From Eutypella sp. D-1 (lineage: Eukaryota; Ascomycota; Sordariomycetes; Xylariales; Diatrypaceae), in contig JAJTTP010000007.1 in NCBI GenBank assembly GCA_023313575.1, positions 1,488,001 through 1,552,000 on the forward strand: DNA of 64,000 nucleotides. The letters run 5' to 3'. A model generated the notes under the pieces. It did not search any database. It saw only the letters and a list, made by a program, of their open reading frames with translations, and was not told where the DNA came from. This document shows, piece by piece, positions 11,598-23,276 of this stretch. Position 1 is the first letter of the stretch, and each line of letters starts with the position of its first letter. The position numbers and the translations under genes are program-made.

Positions 11598-13624
11598 CTA
11601 GTGACCGACTTGCGGGCTGGCCATGGGGCTGTTGACGGCGTCGAGAGGCGCGGCGTGCAGGGCGGGTTTCTTGTCGGCCTCGTAGAGCCCGCTGGCCTTG
11701 CGCTCGAGGGCGTTCCGGACCCATGCCGCCACCTCAGCGTCCTCCGTCGACGAGTGGCTCAGGTCCATGTGGTCTGCGGCGCTAGTTACAGCCGCAGCAC
11801 TTGCCTCGTTCTCGTGCTCCTCCTCCTCGTCCTCAGTGATCGTCTCGGGCTTCGTCAGGGTCTGTAACCAGTCGGATCCCAGGAGCGCCTGGTAGCTGGG
11901 TCGCAGTTTGGGGACCTTGTTGAGACAAGCGAGCACGAACGCGCGCGCTGTGTCGGAATACCCCTTCTCTGGAAGGCTAGGTGGGTCGCCTTCTACGATG
12001 GCCTAGAAATGAGTTAGCAGTTGGATTCTAGATTGTCTTAATAAAACGGGTCGCAGGGTCGCCGACTACTCACGCTGAGCTGGCTAAATATTGTAGACGA
12101 CACTTCCGGTGGGTAGGGGTATTTTCCCATGGCGCATTCGATTATCGTTAGGCCCAAGCTCCACACATCGCTCTGCACGCTGTAGGTCCCGTCGGACGCG
12201 CCCGTTTGCATGAACTGCCCACCCGAGATTCTCTCTGGGGCCATGTAGCTTTGGCATCCGATATTCGTCTTGGCTATACTGGCCACGAGGTTTCCGCTCA
12301 CACCAAAATCGCAAATCTTGACTTGGCCTCTGGTGTTAACGAGGATGTTCGTGGGCTTAACATCCCGGTGAATGATGTTGTGCTTGTCCTTCAGCTCCTT
12401 TAAGCCCATAATCGTGCAGTAGGTGATCTTTCGAAGAACGGACTCGGGGATCCCGCCTGAATACAGCTTGTCGATGGATCCGCCGTCCATGTATTCTAGA
12501 CATATGTATACGGCGCTCTCCTGGAAGAAGGCTCCGTAGAAATCGATGATGTATGGCGAGGCGCACTCGTGCAATATAACGAGCTCTTTTATGATGGTCG
12601 CCAGCTTTGCTTCGTCCAGTTCTAATCGTATTTCTTTCATCGCCATGACCATACCTGATGCGGAACGACTCTTCCCGTCCACTGGTACGTCCGATACATC
12701 AGGCTCAGTCGTGGGCAGGCTCGGCGTGGATGATGGTTTGATTCCGGAGAGGCCGGGCCCGAAACGAGGCACGCGTGGTTTCGTATGTCGGACCTTGTAC
12801 ACTGTCCCATAGTTGCCTTTACCCAACTCGTCCAGCTTTTCGACTTCATCAAGCGATATCCTGAAAACCGTCCCGTCGGAGAAATCGACACCCTTGTCTG
12901 ATATGATAGCCTTTCCCTTGAATGTAAGATACCCCTTCTCCGTGTTGATGTAATCCTCGAACTGCTTCAACTTGGACATATGTTGACTTCCGTTCTGCGG
13001 CGACGGGGCGTCTGCTCCCCCTCCAGCAGGTGGGGGCATGCTTGGGCCACCACCTCCGCCCAGGTTACCCAGCGTAAAGGCAAATTTCGTCCTCTCGGCC
13101 AGACCACCTGCTCTCTGATTTCTCGAAGGCACGATCGGTGCTGAATTAGCCCCGGCTGGTGTAGGCCGTGGTCCACGCTGTTGCATGTGCGCAGGTAGCC
13201 CACTTATAGCCCCGCCTGGAGATGGCCCATGTGTACTAGTGGAAGACTGTTGCGTAGATGTAGAACTGCCTTGGCGTGATAGGGCGAACGCCTTCATCTT
13301 GGCATTCAAGCCTTCGGGTAAGCGTCCACTGGTAGGAGGAGGGGCGGGTGGTCGCCTCGCATTAGACAAGACACCAATATGTGTTGACGAAGCCGACATG
13401 TGTTGGCCTGGTGCTTGGGAGTCCGATACGGATCGTAGCGAAGGCATCCTTTTAGGAATGTCCTTCTGGGCGTCGAATGCAGGTTCGTTGGGGGTATCGT
13501 GCGGGGTGCTGGCCTCGGAGGAATTGAGAGAGCCGGGTGTGATGGGACTGTCGGGAATGTTATGCTCAAGCGAATCGCTAGATTTAGGGGGGGCCGGGTC
13601 GGGGTCATTTAAAGTATCGGCCAT
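11598..13624 (-). CDS. pbs2: MAP kinase kinase of the high-osmolarity (HOG) pathway
   Basis: Two exons, 13624-12074 and 12002-11598, with a 71-bp intron (GTGAGT...CTAG), giving 651 residues. The intron joins IFSQLS to AIVEGDPP. The N-terminal 220 residues are Ser/Pro-rich with a proline stretch (RPPAPPP, about 91-97) that could bind the SH3 domain of Sho1. The kinase domain starts near 262. It has the glycine loop GKGNYGTVY (268-276), catalytic Lys330, HRD at 419-421, DFG at 439-441 and the activation-loop residues Ser449 and Thr453 in the SIAKT motif expected for MAPKKs. The family phosphorylates the Hog1 p38-type MAPK in osmotic and oxidative stress. A linker of about 45 residues interrupts the small lobe between strands. 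Length is normal for fungal Pbs2. Identification is strong from motifs. Confidence 0.93.
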
Positions 13625-14650
13625 TGAAGAGCCGGCAACAGACGCAACGGGTCTGACGTCTAATATAAGGTTGATAATAGTGCGAGGGTAGGCTCTACGT
13701 AGGCATTACCGAGGGCCTAGACAGAGGTCCCAGAGAGAGGTCCTTGTCAGCCAGGAAAAGAAAAAAAAAGCTGGGAATATGTTTATCCACGCCACGTATC
13801 CAAGCTTCGTGGTACTATTGGCCTAATCCCTAATCGAGTCACGAGCAATATCGAGGACGGACCAGGCTGCTTCGATGATCCCGAAAAAAGAGAGGGTATC
13901 AGCTTATATGCAAATATGAGAGGGTCGTCTCTTGTATTCTCTTATATTCGGGAATCGGGTGGGTGTCGATAAGCAAGAGGGGAGGGGTTGAGGAATTCGA
14001 AGGTAGTTCCAGTTTTCAATTTCTAGGCAGAAAAAGGCAGAGAAGAAACGTATAATAAACGTCAAAACAACGTCGTCGGTAAGGCGAGATGTAGTGGCCG
14101 ATAGCATGTAGTCGAGGTGAGGTGTATATGGTTGGAGGTCTAGATGTCTAGATGTCTAGATGGATCGTGCGGCAACTTCGTTCATCCCGGTAGGCATATA
14201 CATACAGACATACAGCCAAGTAAAAAGGCGTAGAGTAACACCGACGACGGGACGGGACGGGACCTAAAAGTCTACAGTCTGACAGTCTTCTTGCCCGGGT
14301 GGGAGGCCTCGCTGTAATCGAGTCGTACAAATGACTGCCCAGGATGATGATGCTGGTGGTGGTGGTAGGTGGGCGGGTGGATGAGATGGATCTAGAATGG
14401 AAGACAGACAATGATTAATATCGCTCGCTAGGTATGTACCTACTTAGCTGTAGAAATCTAGAGTAGAGGCTACAGCTTAGGTGAATGGGGTATAGTGTGA
14501 CAGTATAGTGTGGTGGCATATGAATATCTTGATAGGCCCGGGCTTGGGTGGATTTTGATAACATGGGAGGGATATCATGAGATAATACGCACATCAATCA
14601 ACCTTTCGCTCGGCCTGGCTTTCTTGGTTTTTTTTTTATTCTTCTTTTTG

Positions 14651-14684
<34 letters not shown>

Positions 14685-14706
14685 CTCTCTCTCTCTCTCT
14701 CTCTCT
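14651..14706. repeat. (CTTT)n-(CT)n microsatellite
   Basis: Eight or so perfect CTTT units run into about twelve CT units on the + strand. Simple repeat with no coding role seen. Confidence 0.95.
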
Positions 14707-17700
14707 GGTAGGTTAGGTAGACAGGCTAGGTTGAGTTGGTAGGAGAGACGATAGTGATTTCTCAAGGTGGGTGGATATAATAAATATGGTTGGTTGTATA
14801 GGGGTCGCAAGGATATGAATGAATGAGTGAAGGAATGAAGATAAATGTCAACCCAACCCTGGAGTGTAAACAAGGGGTTTGTCTTCCAAGTTTCCCTGGT
14901 ATACCTGTTTGTTAGGTCAGGTCCGTCTGCCTACTGTCCAGGGCTACTTACTGCCTCTGTCTCCGCCGTCCACTATTTTTGTGAGGTGTACGAAGCAGAC
15001 TTAGCAAGTTGGCAAGTTGGCAGATTGACAGGCGGAACAGGTTGGTAGGCCGGTAAATATGTATGAATGGAGACGAAAAAGGAAGTGATCGAGCTTCCAA
15101 TAGGGTTGAAAATGCCAGAATGTTAATTGATTAACTACCTATGCGGTAGAGGTTGTATTTAGAGATTTAGGTGTATCTTGGGGTTGTAGGCAGGCGCCGG
15201 TATGACCTCGTCGGTGGGAAGGTTAATCTGGCAGTCTGTCTGCCAGACTGGTAACCCATCCGTGGATTTAGGTATCCTACACTAAGGTATTTATTTCAGG
15301 TATTTCTGATGTAGTGGATGCCGGTGGAAAGTTAAAGTAGTGAGTGTAAGTGCCCAATTGGACTGGGCAGATATAGTTGCCCCGCATTAGGCTACTTGCT
15401 GAGTACAAGTCAGAGCACCCCACCCAACTCTTCCCAGTTTATGGCCGGGGATAGGTAGGTATGTAGCACCTAACTCGGGCGCAAAGCTGGGTGGCCTAAG
15501 TACCTGATGATACGCTACTACCTACCCGACGTATACCGTATACCGGGCATCCTCGCGCTATATATAGCATATACCTATCCAGGTATATATCGAATCCAAA
15601 GAAAAGAAAAAAAGAGTATTTCTGATCATCACAGCTTTATTTTTAACCGTTTCCAAGCTGATATGTGTATATGTATTTAGGCCTGCTTTGTTGCTGAACA
15701 GATACCTCTGTAGCAATATCCTGGGAAATGAAGTCCGGGTAGGTGTCTGTCTACAGATGTTGATCGATCTTCTACGGGTAGGCTGGATAGGTCAGGCAGT
15801 TAGGTAAATGTCGAAATTACGAAGTACCTAGCAACACACCTACAGCAACATGGCAAGTCCCTGTTAAGATGAACATCATCTTGCTATTTAGTCAGCAGGT
15901 GCAAGTGGCTTTTTTTTTTACTGCAGGTCTTTGTTCATCCACATGAAACCTGACAGCCGATTTTGACGATTGTGGCTGAACAAGGGCGTTTCCCCTTTCC
16001 TGGTTCTATCCCTCGCAGGTCTTATTGCCTCGCACATGCACACACTTCTTGACTCTCTGTTCGCAGCACTTGGACGTCCCCTTTGTCCCTATGTCCCATT
16101 CATCGGTAGATGTGATTTCTTTTAATTCTTATACTTTTTCGCTTGTTTGCCGTATACGACTGCGCAGTCGCCACTTTTACTTCAACGTGCGACATGTCGA
16201 AGTGAGTGGTTCCCACCCGAATTACCTTCCCAGACAGCCAGAGAGAGGCTGCTCCGACCGCCGATTTGGTGGGTTACTGGGGCTGCTCGGGGCGCCCGCT
16301 ACCACCGCTAAATACTACTCCAGGCACTAGGCTACATAAAATCGGGTAGGCTACGAGGCTCTTTAGTTGAATAGCATATCGTAGTCTAATGCGTCACTTA
16401 AATGGAGATGACCCCGGGATTTCAGACCCAGGGGAAAAAAAGTATATATCACATCGATGAATGAATACGATCTGACGATGATTTTCTGCGCGGGTACAAG
16501 TACCTCTCTCAGCCTCTCTTTCAACCGTTGCCCCTCAGTCCCTAGAAGAAGAAGAAGAAGGTGCCGATCAGCACCCTACACTACTGACACCCTGTTGGAG
16601 AAATTGGGGAACAATGGAATTTCCCATGTGTTTCTGTAGATAGTAGACACATAAGGTCCAATCATTCACCACCAATCTTACATATCAGGCATCATCCATC
16701 CATACCTACAATTCATGGACAGGATTGCTTTGTTTGATGTAGACTAGGTACTTAGTATAATTCCCGGCTATAGGGCACCTCGGTAGGTCGTAAGCATAGA
16801 CTCGCTCATGTGCTCCCTCCCTACTAGAAGTAGAAAACGTTCCTCATTTGCCAGCCCCTTATAATCCCCCCCATATCTCAAGCCCCGCGCGAAGGGTCTC
16901 ACACAGAGCAGACGACCAAACAGGAGTTAGGCAGGCTTTGCATGACACACGGACACGGTAGATGGGATTTCCTTGATATTCTCCCCTTTCTCTGGGGGTG
17001 AGATCTTCGATATGCCTGGTTACATCACAGATCTTGGAGAACGATGGCCGGGACGGGGGGGGGAGAGAGAGAGCTCGTGCCACTTGAGACAACGTTGTCT
17101 GCAGCCATGGACAGTAAAGTACTACACACATTACCCTCGATCATATGCTTAACGCCTCAGCTGGCGAATCATACCCTATCGCGACCCCACTATCCGGTCG
17201 GTAAGGCTCATGTCGAAATCGCCCAATCCCTGGATAGCCCAAAAATTGGGACGTGCAGCAATCACTACATCACCAGGAAACACACAACAATCTGCTCTCA
17301 AATGGAACCCCATCAAGAAAAAAAAAAAAGAGGGTGGGTTAACCACATACGTCATCGTCCATTGCCAAACCCTGACCCCAAATCCTGATTTCCCCCTCCC
17401 CATCTTGCCATCTCACTCTTATCTCTTCGAACACTTACGATGTATGTATGTATGTCGCAAGGGTGCACGCCCGCTCTTATGGCGCATAAATGTGCATTCG
17501 CAATCGTCCAAGCGATAATGATGTTATTGTTGGCCTCGAGTCCGAACATGTTGGCGAGCGAATAAGGATTCCGAAAAACCTGCCGCGCTGATATCATACT
17601 TCGTAGTACTTACAATCTGGAGCGCGTAATACATACCAGCTGGGGTGTTGTTGGCACGTAGGAATGTCGACTTGTTATGTCGCAGTTGCTTCGTCGTGGC

Positions 17701-20164
17701 GCGCATCTCATCAAGACATCCAAGCATATCGAGGCTCGTGCTCTAGATATCTTAAAATCGTGAATGCGAGATTTCATGGGCGGCTTGGCATGGTTGTGTC
17801 ATAGCTGGCACTGGATAGTGCCGTCATGGCCCCTTGGATGCAAGTGCTAGCGTGTGGATAATGCATGCGCTGGTGTTTTATCTCCCGATGTTGCGCGGCG
17901 CTTGCCAGGTTTGCTGCGCCATTCGACATGCTGACGGGGGGGATATTGCAAGTTTTATGCCAAAGACAAAAAGATACAAAAGGTATACAAAGAACTCTTC
18001 GCCTCGGGAGGGAGTCGTCAACACCGTCAGCTACGTGAAATCCAATGTCAGCAAGCTGTCCGTGCCCGCGCCAGTTCAATAGCAGATAGCGCCTGGGCGT
18101 CAGGTAGCCTATGTCTTGGCCCCTGAAGACGATTTCATTCGTTCGTGATGGATGGCCCAGCAGAAAAGCCTCAAAACGTGCGCGTATGATGTGTGCGCTG
18201 AGATAGGACCAAATACTCCGCGACTATCGGGTTCCCTTCGTGGGGACGGACAAATTTCCACATCGCCGCCCGTTCGTCATACATACCTGGGCGGGTTTAC
18301 CTTTTTGGTGGAATCGTGGTTGTACATGGGTGCGTTATTAGGGAATTTTTCCGAGCGCGACATTTTTTTCCCTCAGTCCCGGTAGCGATGGGTACAACGG
18401 AAAGGATAGAAAGGCGGGCTTGAAGGATCTGTATGGGAACAAGAATCGAGCTCTTTCGGGTTTTTTGGGGCGGGGAAGCAGCGTAGTAATATCTGCGATG
18501 CAGCGGTCTTGAACAGGAGCTCTACATTGTGTCATGCTGGGCCGGGTCGCATCCTCTCTCACATACCACCTCGGCGAAGCGGTGAGGTTCCCCGACGCCG
18601 CCGCCAAGAACCGGCAGAGAGTCTCGGCGAATGACGGCCCATCGCCAATTTTTCTCCGCAAGGGGCAGCCGCGGGCGGCCTCCCAAAGATGTCCCGCCAA
18701 CCCGCTTAGGCGTTGCATCGCCCAAAGAGGCTGTGGTAGGATACGTGGGCTACTTATTATGTATGTACAGAGCATAGGGTGTTGGTGAATCATTGGTGAA
18801 GGAACGCCGAGGCCGTGCCCTGCTGCTATGACGCTTCGTCGTGGGGATCGCTTCTGTAAGAAGGACAATACTAGTAATAATGCTACTGTTTATCTGCACA
18901 TTTGCCCATGGGTCATGTCCCGTTCAAGCCCGTTACGCTATAACCTGCATATATAGGACAACATGCAGGACAACAGCACTGGAAATTCCCCTTGACCTCA
19001 AGGGGTGAGATTCAGAGTTGACAAGGGGAACATATTAACAACTTTTTATAGAAGACTAGTCTAGGGAATCTGGGGATTAGGAGACCTCGAAATTGTTTTA
19101 GTTGCTGGGGTTCACAGGCTGGCGGTTTTATGGAATGTTTCAACCAGGTTGGCTCACGGGCGGGATTTGCAGGAGAATTAACGATTTAGTCCGTAGTGAT
19201 ATATAGAATACCGCGCGACAACACGATATGTCCCTTCCATTTCCGTTTCACGGGGGCGCGCGGCGCGGGCGGCGCACCTGGTGTTTTATCCAATAACAAG
19301 CTTTCTCAGGCCCACGCTGTGCCTGTTTCTGTGGGTCTTCCCGTCCTATTTGCGGCCACCTCTGAAGCGGATCCTGCAGGCTCTCAAGCTCTTTTCTACC
19401 GGTTGCGACCCAAGCCTGCCAAACTCAGCAAGAGCGCCCCCACTCTGCTACCGTCTCAGCCAACCACTGCAGCTAACGGTCTTTGACAGGCCTGCCTCAG
19501 CCCCTGCCGATTAGACAAATTTAGCCTAGCGCAATCGCTGGGAGTACGTGCATATTTACATACATGCTCCGTACATATTTCGTACCTACATACAAGGCTC
19601 CCTGGACCGATTTGGGATTTTCTATACCCATACCTACCTTCCAGTAAGGTATACCTAAGTACTACAAGTAGATAAAAAGTCAACCACGTCAACCTAACAT
19701 TGAATGAAATTCTACGATACAGTAATCCCTTTGACTTGCTTTTTTTCTTCTTCAGTGAATATCAGCCTTACTCCTTTCTGTATCCTGTGTACTGTATAAC
19801 TCTACCTAAGGGACAGGTCGTATCCTATCGGCAAGTAAACCTATCAAACGTTTATTTGCCTAGACGGCCGGGGACGACTGACAATCGAACAAGTACGAAA
19901 GTACCAAGTACGCAATCATAAGATTTCCAAAGTTGGGCTGGGCTGGCTCGGCGCCCCAGAACTTTAATACTAATAAGCTTCTCATCTTTGTTTCCTGGTT
20001 CTCTCTTCCCTGAAACTATTATCAATCGCATCTCTACTTTCTTTCTCTTCTTGCTTCTTTCCTTCTCTTACTCCACCCCCCCTACTTACTTCGTACCCAC
20101 TCTGACATTTTTATATCTCATATAATCCATCATTGCCACCTGGGGCGAGCAACATTAATCCCAT

Positions 20165-20242
20165 CCCCCTTTCCCCTTTCCCCTTTCTCCCCTTTCCCCT
20201 TTCTCCCCTTTCCCCTTTCTCCCCTTTCACCCCTTTCTCTCA
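20165..20242 (+). promoter_or_regulatory. Tandem CCCCTTT(CT) pyrimidine tract upstream of the transporter gene
   Basis: A run of CCCCTTTCCCCTTTCT-type units about 410-490 bp before the start codon. Pyrimidine-rich tracts upstream of the start are common in filamentous-fungal promoters and often lie near transcription starts. The regulatory role is inferred from position and composition only. Confidence 0.45.
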
Positions 20243-20653
20243 TCCACGAGTTACTTGGATTACTTCCGTAACAGCCGAGCTGGGTAGTCGGCCAACATAC
20301 GACGGAAAACCACAGTATAATATTGAACCAGAGGTATTGCGTTGTGCAGGAATTGGTTCAGAGAAAGGGATACAACATTCAAGAGATCCCTCGTCCTACT
20401 ATCGACTGACTCGTTGACTCGCTACACACACGCTGTTAATAACACACACACCAGCGAGCGTGTCTTGCCACTACGGACGACGCTATTCAGCTTGGTTCGA
20501 TCCGCTCCACACACCATCGACATTACATTATTAAAACCCGATAAACTACAAATAATCCGCAGGTATACGCCCGAGCTTAGGCACTTAGGCATTACCTAAT
20601 AGCCAAATAGCTCAGCCCCATCCGACAGTTCCGCATATCATCACCACCTTGTG

Positions 20654-22511
20654 ATGGCCTGGTTCTCTACAAACCCGACTTCGTTTCGTATCAATAACAA
20701 TGGCGGTCTCCCATCTAATTCTGCGCCCAGCGTACCTCTATTCGCCATCATGGAGGAACACGAAACGCATCCTTCATTCGGTCACTTGATCATGCTCGTC
20801 TTCGAGGCCGTTTTGGAAGTTGTTTGTGTGAGCTTGCCTGGATATGTGATCGCAAGAGCAGGGCATTTCGATGCCGACAAACAGAAGTTTTTGGCCAACT
20901 TGAATGTGCAGCTGTTTACCCCATGTCTGAGTACGGCCACCTACTCTTTCCGGAGATACCTAGATAGGTCCCTTACTGACATGTCAATAGTTTTTACGAA
21001 ACTGGCTTCGCAGCTAAATGCCGACAAGTTAGTCGATTTAGCCGTCATCCCCATTATCTTCGTCATACAGACTACCGTATCCTACCTTGTATCGATTGGT
21101 GTCTCTAAGGCTTTTCGGTTGAAGAGACGTCCTGCAAACTTTGTCACTGCCATGGGTGTATTTGGCAACTCCAACTCGCTCCCCATCTCGCTCGTCATCT
21201 CCTTGTCTCAGACCCTTAAGGGCCTTCATTGGGACAGGATACCCGGGGACACTGACGATGAGGTCGCCGCACGTGGCATTTTGTACTTGTTGATTTTCCA
21301 GCAGCTTGGGCAGCTAGTCCGGTGGAGCTGGGGCTACCATATTCTTCTGGCCCCGAAGAGCAAGTACCCCGAATATCAGACCCACACCATCGAAGAGGGC
21401 AGGTATCAAGACGATCCTTCCCGTGAGCGCTTGATCGCTGGTCTTGATGGCGATATTGATGAGGACGCTGTCAGGGAAGCATTCGAGGAACATGGAAGTT
21501 CTGATGAGTCGGATGTCTATGAACCAGCCGGCCGGACACCCGTCGCCGGAACCTCAACCGCATCGCCTAGCGAGTCCGGTGACGAGGCCTCTTCGCCGAA
21601 GAAAACATCTCCCAGCAAATATCTGGTGGTGGTGAATGGTGAAAATGACCAGGCCTCTTTCCCAACCCCCAACGGAGACTATGAGCACATTCTCTCGTTC
21701 CCCCGTATGCGCGAACCCGAAGAGCCGGAGTTTCCCGACGGCATCAAAGGCTACATTGTGCGCACGAAGTTGAGTGCGAGTAAATCTCTCGACAGTGCCA
21801 AGGGCAAGATCTCGGAGAAGTCCGGAACAATGTTCCGGAGCCTCCCACAGCCCGTTCAGGCCATACTTGGGTTCCTGTGGAGAGCGTGGCTCAAGGTGTA
21901 CAATTTCCTCTGGGACTTCATGAACCCACCCCTGTGGGCAATGTTGATTGCCATCGTGGTGGCTTCGGTACCGGATTTGCAGAGGGTGTTCTTTAACGAG
22001 GGTACCTTCGTCAACAACAGTGTGACTAGGGCGGTCTCCCAGAGCGCGGGCGTCGCCGTGCCGCTGATTCTCGTGGTGTTGGGTGCCAACCTTGCCCGAA
22101 ACACGCAGCCTCAAGAGTCTAAGGACCCGGAGGAGGCCGAGATCGGTACGCGACTACTGGTGGCTTCGCTCATCAGCCGTATGTTGCTCCCCACGCTCAT
22201 CATGGCGCCTATCATCGCTCTCTTTGTCAAGCTGGTGCCCGTCAGCATCCTCGACGACCCCATCTTCGTCATCGTGTGCTTCCTCCTCACTGGCGCGCCG
22301 AGCGCCCTCCAGCTCGCCCAGATCTGCCAGCTCAACGAGGTGTACGAGGGGGTCATGGCCAAGATCCTATTCCAGAGCTATGTCATCTGGTAAGCCACCC
22401 TACTGCAATCTCCTACTTCGTAATCACTAACGTCCTATCCCCAGGATTCTCCCCTCTACCCTAATACTCGTGATGCTGGCTCTCGAGGTCGTTGAGTGGG
22501 CGCTCCTTTAA
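20654..22511 (+). CDS. Auxin efflux carrier family membrane transporter
   Basis: Three exons, 20654-20930, 20991-22389 and 22445-22511, give 580 residues. Intron 1 (60 bp, GTACGG...TCAATAG, branch-like CTGAC) has no in-frame stop, so an unspliced reading adds 20 residues. Removing it restores the family sequence FTPCL-IFTKLASQL. Intron 2 is 55 bp. The protein has hydrophobic blocks at both ends (about five spans each) around a long acidic, Ser/Pro-rich cytosolic loop, the normal plan of the fungal PIN-like family (Mem_trans; yeast Ecm3 and relatives). NSNSLPI after the fourth span is a conserved family motif. Fungal members are thought to sit in the ER or plasma membrane; the substrate is unknown. 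An alternative start is the ATG at 20750 (MEEHE). Confidence 0.87.
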
Positions 22512-23276
22512 GCGAGCCTTGTATTAACACTCTCTTTACTCCTCTGGTAGTGTATCTGCCTCGAGGCTTTTTGCATCGTCTTGAGCGTTCGGTCTTTTCC
22601 TGCTGTTCTGCCAGGCGTGTGTGTGTGTGTGCGTGTTTCTCTTTTCTTTTTCCTAAGTGTGATACCATGGGTTCGTTTCGGGTCTGGAAAAGGGGGCAAA
22701 ATGGTCTAGTAAAAAGGTGGTTGAAAAGCAGGCGACAGCACAAGGGGCACGCCAGAGATTCAGGCTGTAGGCGTGAGGCATCTGCCATCGTCTACCCACG
22801 ATCATACATTAACAATAAAACATAATTTGCGGATCGGTACTCGAATGATACGCTCATATTCTCATTACACGCGTATAAGATTCTGTGGCGGTCTATATCC
22901 CTAGAAGACTGCTGTGAAGGTCGATCAATATGTGGTACGTGTTTGGGAGGAGTCACCCAGTGCGAAAGGGCTATTTCTACTGGATTGCCAGCGGGCCCTG
23001 TACTATCTTCTACAACATCAACCCAACAACCCTCTTGGCACCGCTGTTTTCTGATATCTACATCGATACAGTCACTGATTCTGACGGCCTTTGATGACCG
23101 TCCTCTGGGGATCATGCCCCATGATCGCATCGCGATCATATATCGGAACAGCTGCGCTAAGCGCTGTGGCGCCGTTACCTGACATTTTGTCAAAACATTT
23201 GCCTGATACCGCAGTACAGTTCGAAAAACAAGGTCTACAATGCAGAGCGAATAATAAAATCATGATTACACCTTTC
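22512..23276. other. Intergenic sequence between converging genes
   Basis: Holds the 3' ends of the transporter (+) and the NLR gene (-). A GT microsatellite lies at about 22616-22630 and a possible polyadenylation motif (AATAAA) near 22814-22819. No gene seen. Confidence 0.5.

Larger units (their letters stand above)
13625..20653. other. 7-kb intergenic region, no gene supported
   Basis: Lies between the divergent starts of pbs2 (-) and the transporter (+), so it must hold both promoters. It contains many TACCTA/TAGGTA-type words typical of mould intergenic DNA, a pyrimidine microsatellite (14651-14706), and a more GC-rich part at 17-19.5 kb with short overlapping frames on both strands. 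None carries a recognisable domain, splice-joined extension or convincing codon pattern. An unannotated non-coding transcript or fast-evolving small gene cannot be excluded. Confidence 0.5.

Noticed and set aside
18338..18868. 176-codon - strand frame with opposing frames on the + strand
   Set aside because: No family motif, Arg/Pro-rich composition typical of GC-richer non-coding DNA, and two competing frames on the other strand.
20490..20505. GGTTCGATCC, like a tRNA B box
   Set aside because: No A box at the right distance upstream and no acceptor-stem pairing; it lies in the 5' region of the transporter gene.
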